Program-made: the position numbers and the translations under genes
Shown: piece after piece, positions 1 through 5,199 of the stretch
How the letters are laid out: each line of letters opens with the position of its first letter
How positions within the stretch are numbered: the stretch's first letter is position 1
NCBI GenBank assembly: GCA_003585845.1
Contig: NQOP01000005.1
Location: forward strand, 84,657-89,855
Length of the DNA: 5,199 nt
Source of the DNA: Bifidobacteriaceae bacterium NR021
GTDB lineage: Bacteria > Actinomycetota > Actinomycetes > Actinomycetales > Bifidobacteriaceae
Reading direction: 5' to 3'
Notes under the pieces: generated by a model
Seen by the model: the letters and a program-made list of their open reading frames with translations, nothing else
What the model was told of the DNA's origin: nothing
Database searches by the model: none

Positions 1-350
1 AAGACCCTAAGCTTGTTCGAGCATTCGTTAAAGCTGCAAAGCGCGGATATGAATATGCTTATGAACATCCTGATGAGGCTTCTGAAATTCTTGTGAAAGA
101 AGCAAAAGATGCTAATCTCGACATAAAGTTTGTTAAGCGTAGCATGAAGATGATTGTTGACGGTCAATATTGGGGCAATCGCGCGGATATTAAGAGCGGA
201 AAATTTGTGTTCGGAACTACTGATGTTAAAGGCGCTCAAGCTTACTTTAACTTCTTAAGTAAGGAAGGTGCTTACACTGATTCTAAAGGCAAAGTAACTC
301 ATAAAACTCCGCAAGCAAAAGAATTGTCTACTGACGAATTTTTGAAATAA
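1..350 (+). CDS. NitT/TauT-type ABC transporter substrate-binding protein, C-terminal fragment
   Basis: This is the 3' end of a gene whose start lies left of the window. The open frame runs from the first complete codon at 3 to the TAA at 348-350, about 115 residues. No signal peptide or lipobox can be seen because the N-terminus is missing. The fragment opens with a helix of the type LVRAFVKAAKRGYEYA followed by EHPDEASEIL. That pattern is typical of the C-terminal lobe of NMT1/THI5-like binding proteins, which serve importers of nitrate, sulfonate, taurine or the thiamine pyrimidine precursor. The tail, with an AQAYFNFLSKEG helix and a TPQAKELSTDEFL end, also fits ThiY/NMT1-like proteins. 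In such systems the protein captures substrate outside the membrane and hands it to the permease. The substrate cannot be told from this part. A Met at 93 is internal and not the start. The gene is followed by a terminator-like hairpin at 397-460, so it is probably the last gene of its operon. Confidence 0.8.
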   Translation, partial: DPKLVRAFVKAAKRGYEYAYEHPDEASEILVKEAKDANLDIKFVKRSMKMIVDGQYWGNRADIKSGKFVFGTTDVKGAQAYFNFLSKEGAYTDSKGKVTHKTPQAKELSTDEFLK

Positions 351-371
351 ATAACATAATGACTTGAGTCT

Positions 372-380
372 TGATAGAAT
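372..380 (+). promoter_or_regulatory. possible extended -10 promoter for pth-mfd
   Basis: TGATAGAAT reads as an extended -10 element: TGn followed by TAGAAT, which matches TATAAT at five of six bases. No good -35 hexamer lies 16-18 bases upstream, as is tolerated for extended -10 promoters. A transcript from here would start near 387, leaving a leader of about 100 bases before pth that contains the hairpin at 397-446. A second, weaker arrangement is TTGATA at 371-376 with TATAAG at 392-397, but its spacer is only 15. Such motifs are common by chance in AT-rich DNA, so this is a tentative call. Confidence 0.25.
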
Positions 381-396
381 AGGCTGAAGTATATAA

Positions 397-460
397 GGGC
401 GTATCGAGTAGTTGTAATTTTACGTTCAGCTACAATCGATGCGCCCGTTTTGTTGTTTTG
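397..460 (+). terminator. intrinsic terminator-like hairpin after the binding-protein gene
   Basis: Bases 397-414 pair with 427-446 to give 18 pairs, two of them G-U (402 with 441, 412 with 429). There is a 12-base loop at 415-426 and a two-base AA bulge at 434-435. The base of the stem is GGGCG against CGCCC, and it is followed at once by a T-rich tract at 448-459. This is the layout of a Rho-independent terminator. It lies 46 bases past the stop of the upstream gene and ends 29 bases before the pth start. The simplest role is ending the transporter transcript. If pth transcription starts upstream of it, it would instead act as an attenuator in the pth leader. Confidence 0.75.
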
Positions 461-474
461 CTAAATATTTGAAT

Positions 475-480
475 GGGGAG
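475..480 (+). promoter_or_regulatory. pth ribosome binding site
   Basis: GGGGAG lies nine bases before the ATG at 490. It decides the start of pth: the in-frame ATG at 439 sits inside the 3' arm of the terminator stem and has no purine-rich site at a suitable distance upstream. Confidence 0.75.
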
Positions 481-489
481 TGGTCTGCC

Positions 490-1089
490 ATGGCATCGGA
501 TTTTTGGCTTATTGCTGGCTTGGGAAATCCTGGTACAAAATATGAGGGTACTCGACACAACATGGGTTTTATGGTTGCAGACGTTTTGGCACAACGTTGG
601 TCAGTATCTCTTTCGGATCACAAAGGTTTAGCTAAACTTGGCAAAGGTGTTATGAATCTTGATGGTCGCGTAGCAAAGTTTTTCCTTGCTAAACCGTTGA
701 CTTTTATGAATGATTCTGGTGCTGCAGTATCTTCTATAAGCTCCTATTATCAAATAGAACCAGATCATATTGTGATAATTCACGATGATATGGATTTAGA
801 TTTTGGGCGCATTAAAGTAAAAGCAGGAGGCTCTGCGGGAGGACATAACGGTATTCGTTCTATCGATCGCTCTCTTGGTACTCCTCAATATTCTCGAGTG
901 AGAATGGGTGTTGGTCATGCGCAGCGTGGTGCTCACGCGCACGATAATACAGTCAATTGGGTTCTTGGAGGTTTTGCTGCAGCTCAAAAATCTGATCTTC
1001 CAAACTTTTTAGCAGATGGTGCTGATGCTGCAGAGAGTATTATTTTCCATGGATTAGCAGCAACGCAGGAGAAGTTTAATGGCCGCTGA
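490..1089 (+). CDS. pth: peptidyl-tRNA hydrolase
   Basis: Pth cleaves the ester bond of peptidyl-tRNAs that drop off the ribosome, recycling tRNA in the cytosol. The product is 199 residues, close to the usual 190-200 of bacterial Pth. Conserved landmarks are all present: the N-terminal strand with GLGNPG (11-16, Asn13), TRHNMG (21-26) with the catalytic His23, TFMNDSG (71-77) with substrate-binding Asn74, HDDMDL (98-103) with Asp99 beside the active site, and GGSAGGHNG (113-121) with Asn120. These correspond to E. coli Asn10, His20, Asn68, Asp93 and Asn114. The start at 490 is chosen for the GGGGAG site and because MASDFWLIAGLGNPG is the expected Pth N-terminus. A start at 439 would add 17 residues unlike the family. 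The end of the gene carries the mfd ribosome binding site and overlaps mfd by 11 bases, so the two are almost certainly cotranscribed. No active-site residue is missing. Confidence 0.97.
   Translation: MASDFWLIAGLGNPGTKYEGTRHNMGFMVADVLAQRWSVSLSDHKGLAKLGKGVMNLDGRVAKFFLAKPLTFMNDSGAAVSSISSYYQIEPDHIVIIHDDMDLDFGRIKVKAGGSAGGHNGIRSIDRSLGTPQYSRVRMGVGHAQRGAHAHDNTVNWVLGGFAAAQKSDLPNFLADGADAAESIIFHGLAATQEKFNGR
1067..1071 (+). promoter_or_regulatory. mfd ribosome binding site inside the 3' end of pth
   Basis: AGGAG lies seven bases before the ATG at 1079, an ideal spacing, and is coding sequence of pth. It supports the 1079 start for mfd and implies that ribosomes finishing pth pass over the mfd start, so translation is probably coupled. 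Confidence 0.8.
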
Positions 1090-4000
1090 TAGCAGGTCTA
1101 ATATCAAAAACAACAAGAATGATAAGACTGATGATATTTCAGTAATAAGCTTGAGAGATATTCTTAATGATTTATCAACTAAGGACTCACTTTTTAAAGC
1201 TTTATCTGAATATGATCTTGATGCGATATCTGATTATTGTTGCGAAAGTGCAAATAAAAATCGTAAAGATTTAGATTCAATAAGTGAAGATTTAACAATT
1301 TCTTCTCCTATTGGAATTCGTTCTGCTATTGTCGCTGCATTAGCTAAGAAAAAGCCAGTTGTTGTTATTGTTCCATCGAGTAGAGATGCTGAAGATTTTA
1401 TTGCGTCTGTGCGTGATTGGTACGATGGTGATTCTCAAGACGTTGCTAAATTAGAAGCTTGGGAAACGTTACCTCATGAAAGGCTTTCGCCTAGGGCAGA
1501 TACTGTTGCTAGCAGGATTGCAGTGTTTCGTAGGCTTTGTCATCCTGAAAATAACACATCGCTTTTTGGTCCGATTCGCGTGTTGGTTATGCCTGTGCGA
1601 TCGCTTATTCAGCCTGTAGTTGAAGGCATTGGTGATATAGATCCTCTGTTATTTGAGTGCGGAAAAGAATTAACTCTTGAATATGCTGTGAAACGTTTGG
1701 TAGAAAACGCATATACTCGTGTTGATTTGGTGATGGAACGTGGAGAGTTTGCTGTTCGTGGTGGAATTATTGACGTTTTTGCGCCAACAATGACGCATCC
1801 TGTGAGAATTGAATTTTTTGGTGATGAAATTGATACTATAAAGCAATTTCATGCTTCTGATCAGCGTACTTATGGCAATAATATTGCAAGTATTTGGGCT
1901 ACGCCTTGCCGTGAGCTTCAGATTACAGAAAAAATTTGCAAGCGCGCGCGTTCTCTTATTGGTGCAATTCCAAATGCTGACGATATGCTTGAATCAATCG
2001 CAAATTCTATACCTGTAGAAGGTATGGAGTCTTTGTTGCCTGCACTAGTGGATCGCATGGAATCAGTGCAAAATATGCTTCCGAAGGAATCTGTTATTAT
2101 TCTATCTGATCCCGAAAAATGCCGTAGAGCTGCAGATGACGTAACTGCTACAGCTAACGAATTCTTAGCAGCTAGTTGGCATGTTGCTGCTTCTGGACAC
2201 GGTTCTGGAGCTCCAATAACATTCGATCAAGCTAATTTCTTGGATTTTGATGAAACGATTTCATCGTTAGAATTGTCTAATCATGACGTATGGAAATTAA
2301 CATCTTTTGGTGTTGACAATCAAATTTATGGAAATATTGCGTTGTCAGCATCGGCGCCACAAGAGTTTCGAGGAGATGAATCGAAAGTTTCTGGTGGTAT
2401 CACTTCTCTTGTCGACAATGGTTTTGCTGTAACTATTACTGCAGCGGCTTCTGGTACTCTTGCACGCTTGAGACGCGCTATATATGCGACTGGTGTACAT
2501 GAATTTACTACAGTGCGCTCAAGTATTTCGGATGGCTTCATTGATAATGCTGCGCGTATTGCGATTCTTACAGAGCGTGATCTGACAGGTAAATCTTCTG
2601 CATCAGCTCAACTAAAAACTCCAAAACGCAGGCGCAAAGCAATCGACCTAATGGAACTAAAACCTGGTGATTTCGTGGTGCACGAACAGCATGGTATTGG
2701 ACGTTTTGTTGGGATGAAACAACGTAATATTGCTGTTTCGGGTGGTAGTGCAACTCGCGAATATTTAGTAATTGAATATGCTCCTAGCAAACGTAATGCT
2801 CCTAACGATAAGCTGTTTATTCCAACAGATCAGCTTGATTTAGTTAGTAAATATATTGGTGCCGAAATACCAAAGCTTAACAAGCTCGGCGGTTCCGACT
2901 GGGCTCAAACTAAAGCAAAAGCTAAAAAGCATGTTCATGAAATTGCTGAAAATCTTATTAAACTTTATTCAGCAAGGCAGCAATCTCGCGGATTTGCATT
3001 TAGTAAAGATACTCCTTGGCAAAAAGAGTTGGAAGACGCATTTCCTTATCAAGAAACTGCTGATCAGCTTACAACTATTGACGAAGTAAAAGCAGATATG
3101 GAAAAGCCAATCCCAATGGATCGCTTAATTTGTGGAGATGTTGGTTTTGGTAAAACTGAAATTGCGTTACGTGCAGCTTTCAAAGCTGTGCAAGATTCTA
3201 AGCAAGTTGTTGTTTTAGTTCCAACAACCTTGCTTGTTCAACAGCATTACGAGACTTTTACAAATCGATTTGAAGGATTCCCAGTAAAAGTTGCTGCAAT
3301 GAGTAGATTCCAAACATCTAAAGAAATTGAAGAAACTTTAGCTGGATTGCAAGATGGAAGCATTGACGTTGTTATTGGAACGCATAAGCTTTTGAATCCT
3401 AGTATAAAGTTCAAAGATTTAGGTTTGGTTATTATTGACGAAGAGCAGCGTTTTGGTGTGGAACATAAGGAAACTCTCAAAGCTTTGCGCACAAACGTTG
3501 ACGTATTAAGTCTTTCAGCAACGCCAATTCCTAGAACTCTTGAAATGGCTGTAACTGGTATTCGTGAAATGTCTACTCTTGCTACGCCTCCAGAAGATAG
3601 GCTTCCAGTGCTTACATACGTTGGTGCGTATGATAATTCTCAAGTTGCTGCGTGCATTAAGCGTGAATTGTTGCGTGGGGGCCAAGTTTTTTACGTCCAT
3701 AATCGTGTTGAAGATATTAGTTCTGTTGCAAGTAAGATTCAGGAGCTTGTGCCAGATGTCCGTGTTGCTATTGCTCATGGAAAAATGGGCGAGAAGCAGC
3801 TCGATGCTGTTATTCGTGATTTTTGGCATAGAGATATTGATGTGCTTGTTTGTACGACGATTATTGAAACAGGTCTTGATATTTCTAATGCGAATACACT
3901 GATTGTCGACCACGCAGATAGATTCGGTTTAAGCCAGTTGCATCAGTTGCGCGGTCGAGTAGGTAGAGGTCATGAGCGTGCTTACGCTTACTTCTTGTAT

Positions 4001-4687
4001 GATCCATCTAAGCCTATGACGCAACAATCTCACGATAGACTCTCAACAATTGCTCAGCATACTGCACTTGGTTCTGGTTTTGATGTTGCGATGAAAGATT
4101 TGGAATTGCGCGGAACTGGAAATTTGCTTGGAGATGAGCAAAGTGGCCACATTGAGGGTGTTGGATTTGATTTGTATGTTCGTATGGTTTCTGAAGCTGT
4201 TGAAAAATATAAGGAACCTGAAAGAGTTGAGCCTGTTTGTGTAACTATTGATCTTCCTGTTGAGGCTTCTCTTCCAGTTGATTATATTGCTTCTGACAAG
4301 CTTCGTTTGGAAGCGTACCGGAAGCTTGCTGCTGCTAAGGATAATAGTGATTTGCAAGAACTTCACGATGAGCTTCTTGATCGCTTTGGTAATCCGCCTG
4401 AAGAGTTTGAGTCTTTGTGTGATGTTGCTCGTTTGCGCTTTAAAGCACGCGAGATTGGTATTACGCAAATTAGCTCTCAAGGAAAATCAGTGCGAGTTGT
4501 TGGCGTCGATCCAAAAGAGTCTGTGATGATGCGTTTGAAGCGTATTTATAGAGGCTTACAGTATCGTCCTCTTACTCATATGCTTATTGTTCCAGCTCCT
4601 TTTGAATCTTCACTCGGGTCTGGTTCAATGCATGAGCATGAAATACTTTCCTGGGTGCGTCAGCTTCTTGATGACATTGCTTGGTAA
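1079..4687 (+). CDS. mfd: transcription-repair coupling factor Mfd
   Basis: Mfd is a cytosolic DNA translocase that pushes stalled RNA polymerase off damaged templates and recruits UvrA to start nucleotide excision repair. The 1202-residue frame is intact; E. coli Mfd has 1148. In order: a hydrophilic N-terminal extension (about 1-75); a UvrB-like module (about 80-345) keeping Arg227, Arg243 and Phe247, which align with the UvrA-contacting residues 165, 181 and 185 of E. coli; a divergent region (about 345-500); a basic linker KTPKRRRK (513-520); the CarD-like RNA polymerase-interacting domain (about 525-600, PGDFVVHEQHGIGRFVGM); the RecG-like motor with Walker A GDVGFGKTE (686-694, Lys692), DEEQ (787-790), SAT (813-815) and arginine-finger motif QLRGRVGR (956-963); the TRG region (about 997-1020); and the C-terminal regulatory domain (about 1050-1202). 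All motor motifs are complete, so the protein should be active. It overlaps pth by 11 bases and is followed by a terminator. Confidence 0.98.
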   Translation: MAADSRSNIKNNKNDKTDDISVISLRDILNDLSTKDSLFKALSEYDLDAISDYCCESANKNRKDLDSISEDLTISSPIGIRSAIVAALAKKKPVVVIVPSSRDAEDFIASVRDWYDGDSQDVAKLEAWETLPHERLSPRADTVASRIAVFRRLCHPENNTSLFGPIRVLVMPVRSLIQPVVEGIGDIDPLLFECGKELTLEYAVKRLVENAYTRVDLVMERGEFAVRGGIIDVFAPTMTHPVRIEFFGDEIDTIKQFHASDQRTYGNNIASIWATPCRELQITEKICKRARSLIGAIPNADDMLESIANSIPVEGMESLLPALVDRMESVQNMLPKESVIILSDPEKCRRAADDVTATANEFLAASWHVAASGHGSGAPITFDQANFLDFDETISSLELSNHDVWKLTSFGVDNQIYGNIALSASAPQEFRGDESKVSGGITSLVDNGFAVTITAAASGTLARLRRAIYATGVHEFTTVRSSISDGFIDNAARIAILTERDLTGKSSASAQLKTPKRRRKAIDLMELKPGDFVVHEQHGIGRFVGMKQRNIAVSGGSATREYLVIEYAPSKRNAPNDKLFIPTDQLDLVSKYIGAEIPKLNKLGGSDWAQTKAKAKKHVHEIAENLIKLYSARQQSRGFAFSKDTPWQKELEDAFPYQETADQLTTIDEVKADMEKPIPMDRLICGDVGFGKTEIALRAAFKAVQDSKQVVVLVPTTLLVQQHYETFTNRFEGFPVKVAAMSRFQTSKEIEETLAGLQDGSIDVVIGTHKLLNPSIKFKDLGLVIIDEEQRFGVEHKETLKALRTNVDVLSLSATPIPRTLEMAVTGIREMSTLATPPEDRLPVLTYVGAYDNSQVAACIKRELLRGGQVFYVHNRVEDISSVASKIQELVPDVRVAIAHGKMGEKQLDAVIRDFWHRDIDVLVCTTIIETGLDISNANTLIVDHADRFGLSQLHQLRGRVGRGHERAYAYFLYDPSKPMTQQSHDRLSTIAQHTALGSGFDVAMKDLELRGTGNLLGDEQSGHIEGVGFDLYVRMVSEAVEKYKEPERVEPVCVTIDLPVEASLPVDYIASDKLRLEAYRKLAAAKDNSDLQELHDELLDRFGNPPEEFESLCDVARLRFKAREIGITQISSQGKSVRVVGVDPKESVMMRLKRIYRGLQYRPLTHMLIVPAPFESSLGSGSMHEHEILSWVRQLLDDIAW

Positions 4688-4710
4688 ATTTTCTTGTGTT
4701 TATTTTATAA

Positions 4711-4756
4711 ATAAAGGCGGCTGCTATTTTGCAGTCGCCTTTATCAATTATTTTTT
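4711..4756. terminator. bidirectional intrinsic terminator between mfd and the ABC ATPase gene
   Basis: Bases 4711-4724 pair with 4731-4744 in a 14-bp stem with one G-U pair and a six-base loop (TATTTT). On the + strand it is followed by a T-rich tract ending in six T at 4751-4756, suiting termination of mfd, whose stop is at 4685-4687. On the - strand the stem is followed by TTTATAAAATAAA, less pure in T but adequate. It lies between two convergent genes, so it can serve both. Confidence 0.85.
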
Positions 4757-4763
4757 CGCGTTA

Positions 4764-5199
4764 TTACTGTAACGCTTCTCTAAGCTCGTCTTCTATTTCA
4801 ACGTGATTATTTGGACGCTTTTGTGCATCAAGTTGGCTTCGATCAATATTCCAGTTTTTCTCAATGATTCCGTCTTTAATCATAAGAATTCTGTCAGAAA
4901 GTCTTACTGCTTCAGAAATATCGTGCGTGACCATTATCGTGGTCCAGCCATGTTTCTGTCTTAGATTATCAAGCAAATCTTGCATGTCTAAACGAGTTAA
5001 AGCGTCTAATGCTCCGAAAGGCTCGTCTAAAAGTAGTAATTCAGGATTATGAACTAAAGCTCTAGCTAATGAGACTCGTTGTGCTTGACCACCTGAAAGT
5101 TCTGATGGCCATTTCGAACCGCAATTATTAAGTTGCATATCGTTAAGAGCTTTTTCTGCAATAGATTTTAGTTCTGATTTGTTTCCTTGCATGCCGAAA
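4764..5199 (-). CDS. SsuB-like NitT/TauT-family ABC transporter ATP-binding protein, C-terminal fragment
   Basis: This is the C-terminal part, about 144 residues, of an ABC importer ATPase, ending at TAA 4764-4766 with a second in-frame TAA after it. The frame stays open to the right edge, where residues FG precede the Met at 5190-5192; that Met is internal and the true start, Walker A and Q-loop lie outside. Seen are the signature LSGGQ (5085-5099), Walker B LLLLDEP (around 5020-5036), the D-loop GALDALTRL, and the H-loop VTHD with its His at 4923-4925. The stretch around Walker B, with GALDALTRLDMQDL, closely resembles E. coli SsuB and related TauB and ThiZ ATPases, which power uptake of sulfonates, taurine or the thiamine pyrimidine precursor. 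An acidic C-terminal tail (EIEDELREAL) is also SsuB-like. The substrate cannot be fixed from the ATPase alone. The gene converges on mfd and shares its terminator; its operon partners should lie to the right. Confidence 0.88.
   Translation of the reverse strand, partial: FGMQGNKSELKSIAEKALNDMQLNNCGSKWPSELSGGQAQRVSLARALVHNPELLLLDEPFGALDALTRLDMQDLLDNLRQKHGWTTIMVTHDISEAVRLSDRILMIKDGIIEKNWNIDRSQLDAQKRPNNHVEIEDELREALQ

Noticed and set aside
41..190. The 10-mer GCGCGGATAT at 41-50 and again at 181-190.
   Set aside because: There are only two copies, in different reading frames of the same gene and with no similarity around them; a chance match.
459..467. TGCTAAATA as an extended -10 promoter just before pth.
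   Set aside because: The hexamer matches the consensus at only three positions, there is no -35, and the transcript would begin about at the ribosome binding site.
3515..4480. Two antisense open frames of 132 and 145 codons (3515-3913 and 4043-4480, - strand) inside mfd.
   Set aside because: They lie wholly opposite the conserved motor and C-terminal domains of Mfd, have no family resemblance, and are rich in Asn, Ile and Arg as expected from the complement of this coding sequence.
2856..4526. Plus-strand frames of 77, 112 and 92 codons overlapping mfd out of frame.
   Set aside because: They are Leu- and Phe-rich out-of-frame readings of mfd with no recognisable domain, and the mfd frame is continuous through them.
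4587..4772. A 61-codon + strand frame crossing the mfd stop and the terminator.
   Set aside because: It starts inside mfd and runs through the terminator hairpin into the convergent gene; no ribosome binding site or homology is evident.
4864..5052. A 62-codon + strand frame opposite the ABC ATPase.
   Set aside because: It is the complement of the conserved Walker B to H-loop region and resembles nothing I know.
5190..5192. ATG (minus strand) as the start of the ABC ATPase.
   Set aside because: The frame remains open upstream, and a protein starting here would lack Walker A and the Q-loop while keeping a perfect signature and Walker B, so the gene is cut by the window edge and not shortened.

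Overview
The window is ordinary, gene-dense bacterial chromosome. The sequence is AT-rich (roughly 40% GC by eye). The Pth and Mfd proteins nevertheless look actinobacterial, most like those of Bifidobacteriaceae. A low-GC member such as Gardnerella is my best guess, made from recalled family sequences and not from a search.

Layout. (1) Positions 1-350, + strand: the C-terminal end of a NitT/TauT-type (NMT1/ThiY-like) ABC-transporter substrate-binding protein, cut by the left edge. (2) Positions 351-489: an intergenic leader with a possible extended -10 promoter, a strong 18-bp hairpin followed by a T tract (intrinsic terminator or attenuator), and the pth ribosome binding site. (3) Positions 490-1089, +: pth, peptidyl-tRNA hydrolase, complete. 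(4) Positions 1079-4687, +: mfd, the transcription-repair coupling factor, complete at 1202 codons and overlapping pth by 11 bases. (5) Positions 4688-4763: a convergent intergenic gap holding a symmetric hairpin that can terminate both strands. (6) Positions 4764-5199, - strand: the C-terminal part of an SsuB-like NitT/TauT-family ABC ATPase, cut by the right edge.

How the genes fit together. pth and mfd form a tight two-gene unit, with the mfd ribosome binding site inside the end of pth. Pth rescues tRNA from prematurely released peptidyl-tRNA. Mfd removes stalled RNA polymerase and recruits UvrA. Both therefore deal with stalled gene expression, although their pairing may simply be inherited gene order. 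The two flanking ABC-transporter fragments belong to the same broad transporter class but lie on opposite strands either side of pth-mfd, so the window does not show whether they serve one system.

I found no mobile element, CRISPR array, RNA gene or convincing undescribed system. The observations most worth a second look are the pth leader, the Mfd N-terminal extension and the split transporter genes.
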